Source: Sediminicoccus sp. KRV36 (GTDB lineage Bacteria; Pseudomonadota; Alphaproteobacteria; Acetobacterales; Acetobacteraceae). From it: DNA of 64,000 nt. The stretch lies in the NCBI RefSeq assembly GCF_023243115.1, contig NZ_CP085081.1, positions 1,674,001 through 1,738,000 of the forward strand, read 5' to 3'. Positions 7,960 through 15,519 of the stretch are shown here, in pieces. The first letter of the stretch is position 1. Every line of letters begins with the position of its first letter. The translations under genes were made by a program, and so were the position numbers. A model generated the notes under the pieces. The model did no database searches. It was not told where the DNA came from and was given only the letters and a program-made list of their open reading frames with translations.

Positions 7960-9147
7960 ATGAGTGAAATCGCCAACCAATCCAGCCCGGCATCGGCCCG
8001 GCCCCGGCGCGATCCGCGCGCCGATCTCTGCCGGGGTCTCGCGCTGTGGATGATCGTCGTGGACCATACGCCGGGAAACTGGCTGAGTGGCCTGACCATC
8101 AAGAACTTCACCCTCTCGGACGCGACGGAGGTGTTTGTCCTGCTGGCGGGCTATGCCGCCGCCTTCGCCTATGCCGGCCAGGCGGACCGGCAGGGCTGGG
8201 CGCCGGCCGCCGCCGCCCTGGTGCGGCGCGTCAGCAAGCTCTACGTCGCGCACATCTTCCTGCTGGTGGTGTTCACCGCGCAGGTGGGCTTCTCGGCCGC
8301 CACGCTGGACCGCGCCATCTACCTCGATGAACTGGCGCTGGACCCCTTCGCCGAGCAGCCCTACCGCACCTTGCTGGAGGCCTTGCTGCTGCGCTTCCAG
8401 CCGGCCTTCCTCGATATCCTGCCGCTCTACATCGTGCTGCTGACCATGCTGATCCCGGGGCTGGTGATGCGGCCCTGGCCCTGGCTGATGCTGGGGCTTT
8501 CGCTCACGCTCTGGCTGGGCGCGCGGGCGCTGGGGGTGAATTTCCCGCGCTGGCAGGAGGGGGGGTGGTTCTTCAACCCGCTCGCCTGGCAGGTGCTGTT
8601 CGTGCTGGGCTTCCTGCTCGGCCAGTCGGTGCGCGGCGCGCCCTCCATTGCCCTGCCGCCGCGCAGTGGCTGGAGCACGGGGGCCGCGCTGCTGCTGCTG
8701 GGCCTCGGCCTCGCGGCCATGTTCGCCTCGGACCGGCCGGGGATGATGGAGGGATGGCCGCTCTGGGTGCCGGGGTTCCTCGCCGGCATCGACAAGACCT
8801 CGCTGCATCCGCTGCGCCTCGCCTCCATCATCGCGCTGGCCTACCTGGTCGCGGCCTATGTCCCGCGGGAGGGGCGGTTCCTGCGCTCGGTCTGGATGGA
8901 GCCCTTCGCCATGATGGGCCGGCATAGCCTGCCGGTCTTCTGCTTCGGCATCCTGCTCTCCTTCCTGGCACGGCTGATGCTGGAGGCCGGCGACGGCTGG
9001 GCGATGCAGGTGGCGGTCAACATGCTGTGCCTGTGCGCGCTCATCCTCGTCGGCTGGGTCGCCGAATGGTCACGCGGGACGATGCGCCCGCGCGAGCCCG
9101 CCCTGCCTGCCGCAACCGTCCTGTCTGCCCCATTGGAGGCTCGTTGA
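7960..9147 (+). CDS. OpgC-like integral membrane acyltransferase
   Basis: 395 residues with about ten hydrophobic helices. The N-terminal block RADLCRGLALWMIVVDHTPGN (21-40) followed by DATEVFVLLAGYAAA (54-68) is typical of the OpgC family, which transfers succinyl groups to osmoregulated periplasmic glucans, and of the related acyltransferase-3 superfamily; His36 is the likely catalytic residue. No opgG/opgH glucan synthesis genes are nearby, so the acceptor could be another periplasmic or surface glycan. SGNH-type proteins flank it on both sides, and pairs of membrane acyltransferase plus SGNH protein are an established way to carry acyl groups across the membrane. No Shine-Dalgarno sequence precedes the ATG. 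Confidence 0.85.
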   Translation: MSEIANQSSPASARPRRDPRADLCRGLALWMIVVDHTPGNWLSGLTIKNFTLSDATEVFVLLAGYAAAFAYAGQADRQGWAPAAAALVRRVSKLYVAHIFLLVVFTAQVGFSAATLDRAIYLDELALDPFAEQPYRTLLEALLLRFQPAFLDILPLYIVLLTMLIPGLVMRPWPWLMLGLSLTLWLGARALGVNFPRWQEGGWFFNPLAWQVLFVLGFLLGQSVRGAPSIALPPRSGWSTGAALLLLGLGLAAMFASDRPGMMEGWPLWVPGFLAGIDKTSLHPLRLASIIALAYLVAAYVPREGRFLRSVWMEPFAMMGRHSLPVFCFGILLSFLARLMLEAGDGWAMQVAVNMLCLCALILVGWVAEWSRGTMRPREPALPAATVLSAPLEAR

Positions 9148-9150
9148 ACC

Positions 9151-9888
9151 ATGCGCATGCCCTTCCTGCGGAGCATCCTCCTCCTTGGCCTCCTCGCCGG
9201 GCCGCTGCCGGCCCATGCGCTGAGCTGCGACGTCCCGCCCGAAATGGCGGGCGCGGTCCGGCCCTTGCCCGCCGTGGCGCGGGCCTTGCAGGCGGGCGTG
9301 CTGCGCATCCTGGTGCTGGGCTCGGGCTCGATCACCGGGCCGGGCGCCTCGGGGCCGGATGCCACCTGGCCGGCCCGGCTGGAAAGCCTGCTCGCGGCGG
9401 CGCATCCCGGGCTGCGGGTGGAATTGACGGTGCGCGGTGGCCGGGGTGTCACGGTGCATGACCACCTGGCCCTGCTGCGTGAGGGGCTGAATGTGGGCAT
9501 GCCCAACCTCGTCGTGTGGCAGGCCGGGACGGTCGAGGCGGTGCGCGGCCTTGATCCCGATGACATGGGCGAGGCGATGCTCCAGGGGCTCGACCGGATC
9601 CGCCGGCGTGGTGCCGACATGATCGTGATGGACCAGCAATTCTCGCGCTTCCTGCGCGCCAATACGAATATCGAGCCCTATCGGGACAAGCTGCGCCTGG
9701 TGGCGGCGGCGGCCGGCGCGCCGCTGTTCCAACGCTATGATCTGATGCAGTACTGGGTGGAAGCCAGCGCGCTCGACCTGGAGCGCGCGCCGCGCGCGGA
9801 GCGTGGCGCCATGACGGACCGGCTGAATGATTGCCTGGCGCGCGCGCTGGGGGACCTCATCGCGCAAGGTGTGGCCGAGGCGAGGTAG
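9151..9888 (+). CDS. Secreted SGNH-like protein with degenerate active site
   Basis: 245 residues; signal peptide to about residue 24 (LPAHALSC). Begins 3 bp after the OpgC-like gene and is surely co-transcribed. It aligns with the SGNH protein at 7176-7940 through its length: LVLGSGSITGPGAS for block I, LVVWQAGTVEAV where LVIWQAGGNEVL is expected, and VMDQQFSRFL for LMDNQRSPRI. The oxyanion GGNE is replaced by GTVE, and the C-terminal DGLHHND is missing; only RAERGAMTDRLNDCLA is found there. The Ser may remain, but His and Asn are lost, so it is probably a non-catalytic or altered-specificity partner of the acyltransferase. Confidence 0.75.
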   Translation: MRMPFLRSILLLGLLAGPLPAHALSCDVPPEMAGAVRPLPAVARALQAGVLRILVLGSGSITGPGASGPDATWPARLESLLAAAHPGLRVELTVRGGRGVTVHDHLALLREGLNVGMPNLVVWQAGTVEAVRGLDPDDMGEAMLQGLDRIRRRGADMIVMDQQFSRFLRANTNIEPYRDKLRLVAAAAGAPLFQRYDLMQYWVEASALDLERAPRAERGAMTDRLNDCLARALGDLIAQGVAEAR

Positions 9889-10013
9889 GGATGGGGCGCG
9901 CCGGGGGTGCGCCCGTTCCATCGGCACAGCCGAGCCGGGTGATCGGCGGCGCTGAAACGCCGCGGCTGCGGGGTGGTTCCGCGCGCGGGAAATCCCCTCT
10001 AGCTTCCCGCCCC

Positions 10014-11297
10014 ATGATCAATCCCGCATCCTTCCCCGCCCCCGAGGCCGCCGCCCGCATTGCCGCCGGCAGCCTTTCCGCCACCGCCCTGGCCGAGGTG
10101 ATGCTCGGCCGCATCGCCGAGCGCGAGCCGGTCTTGCGCGCCTTCACCCATCTCGAGCCGGCATTGGTGATGAAGCAGGCCGCGCGGGTGGATGCGGCGG
10201 TGAAGGCGGGTGCGAAGCTGCCGCTGGCTGGCCTGTTCGTCGGCGTGAAGGATGTGATCGATACGGCCGACCAGCCCTCGCAATATGGCTCGCCGATCTG
10301 GGGCGGGCACCGGCCGCGCAGCGATGCGGCCTGTGTGGCGCTGGCGCGGCGGGCGGGTGCGATCATCGCCGGCAAGACCGTCACCACCGAATTCGCGACG
10401 CGCTTCCCAGGGCCCACCACCAATCCGCATAACGCGGCGCACACGCCGGGTGGCTCCTCCTCCGGTTCGGCCGCGGGCGTGGGGGCGGGCGTGCTGCACC
10501 TGGCCTTCGGCACGCAGACGGCGGGCTCCATCGTGCGCCCGGCCGCCTATTGCGGCGCGATCGGCTTCAAGCCGAGCTACGGCACGCTGCACCGCGCCGG
10601 CATGAAGGTGATGAGCGAGAGCCTGGACACCATCGGCCTCATGGGCGCGACCATCGCCGATGTGGCCCTGGGCATGACGGCGCTGACCGGCGTGGACCAC
10701 GCGGCGGCCAAGCCTGGCCGCGCGCCGAAGCTTGCCCTGGTGCTCGCCCCCGGGCTGGCCGGCACGCCGGAGACGGCGGCGCTGATGGAGCGCGTGAGCG
10801 AGGCGGCCCGCAAGGCTGGCGCGACCGTCACGCTGATCACCCTCGGCGCGCCCTTCACCGAGGCGGTGGCGCTGCATCCGCATGTGATGAACATGGAATC
10901 GGCCGAGGCGCTGGCCTGGGAGATGGACCATGCCCGCGCCCAGCTGAGCCCCATCCTGCGCGAGCGGATGGAATGGGGCATGAGCGAGCCGCGCGCCAAG
11001 CTGGCCGCGGGCCGTGCCGCCTTCGCCGCCGCGCAGCTGGCCTTCAACGACGCCATCGCGGGGTATGACGCGGTGCTGACGCCCTCCGCCCCGGATGAGG
11101 CGCCGGCGGGCCAGGATTACACGGGGGACCCGATGTTCAACACGCTCTGGACCCTGCTGCACACGCCCTGCGTGACGGTGCCGGCGGGGCAGGGCGCGCA
11201 CGGCCTGCCGCTGGGGGCGCAGATCGTCACGCGGCGGGGCGAGGATGCCGCCTGCCTGATGTGGGGCGAGTGGCTGCATGGCGCGCTCCATGGGTGA
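10014..11297 (+). CDS. Amidase signature family amidase
   Basis: 427 residues. Amidase signature region: Lys79 in FVGVKDVID, the serine loop TPGGSSSGSAAG (144-155) and nucleophile Ser172 in GTQTAGSIVRPAAYCG, giving the Ser-cisSer-Lys triad. The canonical GTDTGGS is altered to GTQTAGS. It lacks the GatB/GatC partners and the full length of GatA, so it is a catabolic amidase acting on a small amide rather than the tRNA amidotransferase. It overlaps the following flavin monooxygenase gene, linking it to the aromatic-type cluster. A TAGCTT box 8 nt before the ATG and the lack of a ribosome-binding site suggest a leaderless transcript. Confidence 0.85.
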   Translation: MINPASFPAPEAAARIAAGSLSATALAEVMLGRIAEREPVLRAFTHLEPALVMKQAARVDAAVKAGAKLPLAGLFVGVKDVIDTADQPSQYGSPIWGGHRPRSDAACVALARRAGAIIAGKTVTTEFATRFPGPTTNPHNAAHTPGGSSSGSAAGVGAGVLHLAFGTQTAGSIVRPAAYCGAIGFKPSYGTLHRAGMKVMSESLDTIGLMGATIADVALGMTALTGVDHAAAKPGRAPKLALVLAPGLAGTPETAALMERVSEAARKAGATVTLITLGAPFTEAVALHPHVMNMESAEALAWEMDHARAQLSPILRERMEWGMSEPRAKLAAGRAAFAAAQLAFNDAIAGYDAVLTPSAPDEAPAGQDYTGDPMFNTLWTLLHTPCVTVPAGQGAHGLPLGAQIVTRRGEDAACLMWGEWLHGALHG

Positions 11298-12519
11298 GAT
11301 CCTCGTCGCCGGCGGTGGCATTGGTGGCCTCGTCGCCGCGCTGTCATTGCAGGCGGCGGGCTTCACGCCGCGCGTCTTCGAGGCGGTGGCCGAGTACAGG
11401 CCGCTCGGCGTCGGCATCAACGTGCTGCCCCATGCGGTGCGCGAGCTGACCGAGCTGGGGCTGGCGGAGCCGCTGGCCGCCACCGGGATCGCCACGCGGG
11501 AGCTGCGCTACATCAGCGCGCATGGCCAGGAGATCTGGCGGGAGGATCGCGGCCTGGCGGCGGGCTATCGCTGGCCGCAATACAGCATCCATCGCGGCAT
11601 GCTGCAGATGCTGCTGGTGGAGGAATGCCGCGCGCGGGGCATTCCGCTGCACACCGGCCATCGCGTCACGCGGTTCGCGCAGGACGGGGATGGCGTGACG
11701 GCGCATTTCGACAACGGCGCCGAGGCCCGGGGCGCCGCGCTGATCGGCGCCGATGGCATCCATTCCGCCATTCGCCGCCACTTCGCGCCGGATGAGGGCG
11801 CACCCTCCTGGCAGGGCGCCGTGCTCTGGCGCGCGACCACCGTGGCACCCCCCTTCCTGACGGGCGCGACCATGGTGCAGGCCGGGCATCATGACCAGAA
11901 ATTCGTCTGCTACCCGATCCGGCATCTGCCCGATGGCCAGGTGCTGACCAACTGGATCGCGGAGATGCGCATGCCCGTCGAGCAGGGCTTCAACCGCGAG
12001 GACTGGAATCGCGAGGCGGATCGCAACAGCTTCCTGCCGCATTACGAATCCTGGAACTGGGGCTGGCTCGACGTGCCCGGGCTGATCCGGGGTGCGGAGC
12101 GCGTGCTGGAATACCCGATGGTGGACCGCGATCCGCTGGAGCGCTGGTCGGAGGGGCGGGTCACGCTGCTCGGCGATGCGGCGCATCCGATGTATCCGAT
12201 CGGCTCCAATGGCGCCTCGCAGGCCATCCTCGATGCGCGGCAACTGGCGCTGCACCTGGCGCGTGCGGGTGACATCGCCGAGGGGCTGGCGCGCTACGAG
12301 GCGGCGCGGCTGCCGCCGACCGCGAAGCTGACCCTGGCCAACCGCGCCCTCGGCCCGGACCTGATCCTGGAGGAGGTGCATCGCCGCGCCCCGCAGGGCT
12401 TCAACGACCTGCATGCCGTGATCAGCGAGCGCGAATTGACCGAGACGGCGTCCAACTACAAGCGCCTGGCCGGCTTCGACCCGGCGCTGCTGAATGAGCG
12501 GGAGAGCTGGAGCGTGTGA
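11290..12519 (+). CDS. FAD-dependent monooxygenase (PHBH-fold aromatic hydroxylase type)
   Basis: 409 residues. The N-terminal dinucleotide fold reads ILVAGGGIGGLVAAL, with a DG motif (IGADGIHSAIRR) and the FAD-binding GDAAHPMYPIGSNGASQAILDA around Asp296. These three motifs mark class A flavoprotein monooxygenases that hydroxylate aromatic or heteroaromatic rings using NAD(P)H and O2. The C-terminal part (DLHAVISERELTETASNYKRLAGF) is typical of the flavin-dependent oxidoreductases related to 3-hydroxybenzoate and salicylate hydroxylases. Start 11290 overlaps the amidase by 8 bp; an ATG at 11278 is the alternative. Substrate unknown; the clustered amidase and molybdenum hydroxylase suggest a heteroaromatic acid or amide. 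Confidence 0.87.
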   Translation: MGEILVAGGGIGGLVAALSLQAAGFTPRVFEAVAEYRPLGVGINVLPHAVRELTELGLAEPLAATGIATRELRYISAHGQEIWREDRGLAAGYRWPQYSIHRGMLQMLLVEECRARGIPLHTGHRVTRFAQDGDGVTAHFDNGAEARGAALIGADGIHSAIRRHFAPDEGAPSWQGAVLWRATTVAPPFLTGATMVQAGHHDQKFVCYPIRHLPDGQVLTNWIAEMRMPVEQGFNREDWNREADRNSFLPHYESWNWGWLDVPGLIRGAERVLEYPMVDRDPLERWSEGRVTLLGDAAHPMYPIGSNGASQAILDARQLALHLARAGDIAEGLARYEAARLPPTAKLTLANRALGPDLILEEVHRRAPQGFNDLHAVISERELTETASNYKRLAGFDPALLNERESWSV

Positions 12520-12533
12520 CGGCCCGCCCTGGC

Positions 12534-13130
12534 TCAGGGCGGCGGGATCACGACATAGACCACATCCGTGCCCTGCATGTAGGGCCGCAGCCAGGCATCG
12601 CCGCAGCGGAACAGCGTGCCTTGCGGGCCGGATTGCGTGACGCAGCCCGAGGGCAGGCTGCTGTAGGCCGCGCCGATCGCCATCGGCGCGGGGCCCGCCG
12701 CCGGGCGCGCGGCGGCAGCGACCGCCGCCCCGGTCACGGCGCCGACCGCGACGCCCGCCGCCACCGCGCCGGCCGTGGGATAGCCGGGATAGACCGGCAC
12801 CGGCCGGATCACCGCGGCAGGTGGCCGCGCCACGGGATAGAGCGGGGCCGCGGGGTAACCCGGCCGCGCGCCATAGGCGACATTGCCCTCGGGCCCGCGC
12901 ACGGCGGCGCCGCCATAGCGGCCGACGGCGGCGGCATTGCCTTCGGGGCCGCGCACGGCCGCCCCGCGCGGGCCGCTGGCCGCCACACCGCCGCGCGGGC
13001 CTTCCGCCACCGCCCCGCGTGGGCCGGCCGCGTAGCTGCCACCGCGCGGGCCGCTGCCGGAGGTCCAGGCCTGCGCCTCGGTGGCGGCGCCAAGCCCGAG
13101 CAGGATAAGGGCCAGGTGGGGGCGGATCAT
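12534..13130 (-). CDS. Secreted glycine/alanine-rich protein with GPRG/GPEG repeats
   Basis: 198 residues. Signal peptide to about residue 21 (TEAQAW). Then comes a low-complexity region with at least seven G-P-R/E-G units (GSGPRGG, AAGPRGA, AEGPRGG, ASGPRGA, VRGPEGN twice), a Pro/Tyr segment, an Ala/Val-rich segment that could span a membrane, and a C-terminal domain with two Cys (SGCVTQSG, LFRCGDAW), probably disulfide-bonded. The end (YMQGTDVVYVVIPPP) is hydrophobic. Proteins of this build are common and uncharacterised in alphaproteobacteria. The ATG overlaps the upstream DUF2092 stop by 3 bp and has GGAGG 8 nt upstream, so the two are co-translated and perhaps act together in the envelope. 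Confidence 0.75.
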   Translation of the reverse strand: MIRPHLALILLGLGAATEAQAWTSGSGPRGGSYAAGPRGAVAEGPRGGVAASGPRGAAVRGPEGNAAAVGRYGGAAVRGPEGNVAYGARPGYPAAPLYPVARPPAAVIRPVPVYPGYPTAGAVAAGVAVGAVTGAAVAAAARPAAGPAPMAIGAAYSSLPSGCVTQSGPQGTLFRCGDAWLRPYMQGTDVVYVVIPPP

Positions 13131-13942
13131 GGCGTGGTCCTCCGGGTCAGGGCGGCGGCGGCCGGGCTTTGGCCGGGTGGCAGGAAGCTGGCGCGGGCCG
13201 CATCGGGCGGCGGGGTGAAGGCAAAGGTGCTCTCGGGCAGGCGGGGGCGCAGGTCCCACGTCTCGAAATCGAGGATCACGCGCAGCCGCTCCGGCCCCGG
13301 CTCCACATAGGAGACGCGCAGCGGCAGGCCGCTGGCGGCGGCTTCCAGCCAGATTTCCCAGTGGCCATTGGGCCCGTTGAGCGCGAAATGCTCCACCACC
13401 ACATCGCGGATGATGGAGCGGCCGATCCGCCGGCCCGTCGTGCCCGGCGGCGTCAGCGTGGCGTAGGGGTCGGCGGCAAACAGCGGCAGGATCGGCAGGG
13501 CGACGCCCAGCCGCTCCTGCACGGCATGGAGCGCTGGCTCCAGCGGCCCGGTCAGCGCTTCGCTGGCAAAGATGTTCTGGTGGGTGTTCAGCGCGGTGAA
13601 GCTGCGGCCGTCATACCAGAGGTTGAAGCTGCCGAGGTCACTGCCGGTGCTGGCATAGAGCCGGTCCGGCCGGCGGATGGCGATGGCAGTGGTGCCACTC
13701 AGCAGGATGGTCTGGCCTGGGGCGGCGGGCGCCTCGCGCAGGGTGTTGACGCGCAGCGTGAAGGCCGCCGCTCCGGTGAGGGTGGCGGACATGCGGCGCA
13801 GCGCGGCACTGGCCTCGGGCTCCAGCGCCGCCGCCGGGGCGGGCGCGGTGGTGGTGGGCGGCGGCGTCTCGGCGCAGGCGGCGAGGCAGAGAGCGAGGCC
13901 CAGCGCCGCCTTGCGCCAGGGCCGCATGGTGGATGGTGACAT
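13127..13942 (-). CDS. DUF2092 family lipoprotein
   Basis: 271 residues. The signal peptide ends in a lipobox (LAACAET, Cys about 23). The mature protein matches DUF2092: an N-terminal RMSATLTGAAAFTLRV helix-strand, RRPDRLYAST, YDGRSFTALNTHQNIFAS, then RDVVVEHFALNGPNGHWEIWLE. This family resembles LolA/LolB/outer-membrane-lipoprotein-sorting folds, so binding of a lipid or hydrophobic ligand in the periplasm is plausible. The start at 13942 has GAGGAAAG about 11 nt upstream. It is coupled to the GPRG-repeat gene downstream by a 4-bp overlap and diverges from the Bug receptor gene. Confidence 0.75.
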   Translation of the reverse strand: MSPSTMRPWRKAALGLALCLAACAETPPPTTTAPAPAAALEPEASAALRRMSATLTGAAAFTLRVNTLREAPAAPGQTILLSGTTAIAIRRPDRLYASTGSDLGSFNLWYDGRSFTALNTHQNIFASEALTGPLEPALHAVQERLGVALPILPLFAADPYATLTPPGTTGRRIGRSIIRDVVVEHFALNGPNGHWEIWLEAAASGLPLRVSYVEPGPERLRVILDFETWDLRPRLPESTFAFTPPPDAARASFLPPGQSPAAAALTRRTTP

Positions 13943-14104
13943 CTTGGCGGGCTTTCCTCATCTGGTCGGCGACATCGCGACGCTGCGCGAGACTGGCACA
14001 GCGGATGCGCCGCGTCGAAATGCTTTCTTGCCGGCGCCCCCCACCCCACTTGCGGTGCGGCGGGGCGTGGGCGATGTGTGCGCGCAATGCCAAGGGGAAC
14101 CGCC

Positions 14105-15067
14105 ATGCCGCAACGCCGCCACATCCTGCTCGCCACACCCGCCTTGCTGCTGGCGGGCCGGACTCATGCCCAATCCTGGCCGCAGCGGCCGGTGCGGATC
14201 ATCGTGCCCTTCGGCCTTGGCGGTTCGGCCGATGTCGCCGCACGGCTGCTGGCCGAGCCCTTGCAGCAGGCCTTCGGCCAGCCCTTCGTGGTCGAGAATC
14301 GGCCCGGCGCCGGAGCCACCATCGGCACCGACCAGGTGGCGAAGAGCCCGCCCGATGGCCAGACGCTGCTGCTGATGAGCAATACGCACACCGCCAATGA
14401 GACGCTTCTGCCCAACCGGCCCTACCAGCTGATGCGGGATCTGGCCCCCGTCGCCGCCATCAACATCGCCTATCACGCGCTGGTGGTGCATCCCTCGATC
14501 CCCGCCACCAACGTGGCGGAACTGATCGCGCTGCTGCGCGCCAATCCCGGCAAATACGACTATGCCAGCAGCGGCCCCGGCACGCCCTATCACATCGCGG
14601 GCGAGGTTTTCCGCGCCATGGCCGATGTGCAGATCCAGCACATCCCCTTCCGCGGTTCGAATGAGGCGCGCACGGCGGTGATTTCGGGCCAGGTGCCCAT
14701 CATGTTCGACGCCATCCCCACCATGCGCGAGCAGATCGCCGCCGGGCGCGTGCGCGGGCTTGCCACCACCGGCCCGCAGCGCAGCGTGCTGCTGCCCGAC
14801 GTGCCCGCCGTGGCCGAGACGCTGCCCGGCTACGAAGCCTCGATCTGGCTCGGGCTGATGGCGCCGACGGGCACGCCGCGCGCCATCGTGGATCGCCTCA
14901 ATGCCGAGGTGAACCGCATGCTGGAACGGCCGGAAACGCGGGAGCGCCAGGCAGCGGCCGGCGCGCAGCCGCTGCCCATGTCGGTCGAGGATTTCGACGC
15001 CTTCCTGCGGCGCGATATCGAGCGCCAGCGCGAATGGATCCGGATGGCGCGGATCACCGCCACGTGA
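14105..15067 (+). CDS. Bug-family (TctC) periplasmic solute receptor
   Basis: 320 residues. Signal peptide to HAQ (about residue 23), then the mature start WPQRPVRIIVPFGLGGSADVAARL, the hallmark of tripartite tricarboxylate transporter receptors (Bug proteins), and VVENRPGAGATIGTDQVAKS near residue 65. These bind small organic acids such as carboxylates, amino acids and aromatic acids. No TctA/TctB membrane genes are nearby, as is usual in Bug-rich genomes. It overlaps the Fe-S subunit gene by 4 bp (GTGA), so it is in the same transcript as the molybdenum hydroxylase; the ligand may be that enzyme's substrate. Start 14105 has AAGGGGA 7 nt upstream. Confidence 0.92.
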   Translation: MPQRRHILLATPALLLAGRTHAQSWPQRPVRIIVPFGLGGSADVAARLLAEPLQQAFGQPFVVENRPGAGATIGTDQVAKSPPDGQTLLLMSNTHTANETLLPNRPYQLMRDLAPVAAINIAYHALVVHPSIPATNVAELIALLRANPGKYDYASSGPGTPYHIAGEVFRAMADVQIQHIPFRGSNEARTAVISGQVPIMFDAIPTMREQIAAGRVRGLATTGPQRSVLLPDVPAVAETLPGYEASIWLGLMAPTGTPRAIVDRLNAEVNRMLERPETRERQAAAGAQPLPMSVEDFDAFLRRDIERQREWIRMARITAT

Positions 15068-15519
15068 CGCGCTTCACGCTGAACGGCGTGGCGGTGGAGC
15101 ATGCGGCCGACGGCACGCTGCTGCAGGCGTTGCGCGGCGAATTCGCGCTGAACGGCCCGCGCTTCGGCTGCGGGGCGGAAGCGTGCGGCGCCTGCCATGT
15201 GCTGCTGGATGGACGCTCCGTCCCCGCCTGCGCCTTGCCGATGGAGGCGGTGGCGGGGCGCGATGTGATCACGCTGGAAGGGCTTGGCACGCGCGCCGCG
15301 CCACACCCCTTGCAGACAGCCCTCCTGGAGGAGCAGGCCGGCCAATGCGGCTTCTGCCTCTCGGGCATCATCGTCACGGCGGCGGCCTTCCTGCGTGAGA
15401 ACCCGGCCCCCGATGAGGCGGCGCTGCGCGTGGCGCTGGATGGGCATCTGTGCCGCTGCGGCAGCCACAACCGCATCCTGCGCGCGATCATGAAGGCTGC
15501 TGAGGAAATGCGCGCATGA
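15064..15519 (+). CDS. Molybdenum hydroxylase small subunit, (2Fe-2S) binding
   Basis: 151 residues from a GTG start that overlaps the Bug receptor stop. The plant-type ferredoxin cluster uses Cys36, Cys41, Cys44 and Cys56 (CGAEACGACHVLL). The second cluster in the helical domain uses Cys95, Cys98, Cys130 and Cys132 (QCGFC, CRCG). The length and layout match the small subunits of isoquinoline 1-oxidoreductase (IorA), nicotinate hydroxylase (NicA) and related two-subunit enzymes, which pass electrons from the molybdenum cofactor. The next gene, overlapping by 4 bp, is the cofactor-binding subunit. No FAD-binding subunit is present, so electrons probably leave through a cytochrome or another acceptor. 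Confidence 0.92.
   Translation: MTRFTLNGVAVEHAADGTLLQALRGEFALNGPRFGCGAEACGACHVLLDGRSVPACALPMEAVAGRDVITLEGLGTRAAPHPLQTALLEEQAGQCGFCLSGIIVTAAAFLRENPAPDEAALRVALDGHLCRCGSHNRILRAIMKAAEEMRA

Noticed and set aside
9894..9914. Terminator after the second SGNH gene
   Set aside because: A 6-bp GGGCGC/GCGCCC hairpin is present, but the stem is short and no T tract follows.
10014..11297. GatA subunit of the tRNA amidotransferase
   Set aside because: The length, altered GTQTAGS motif and lack of gatB/gatC point to a catabolic amidase.
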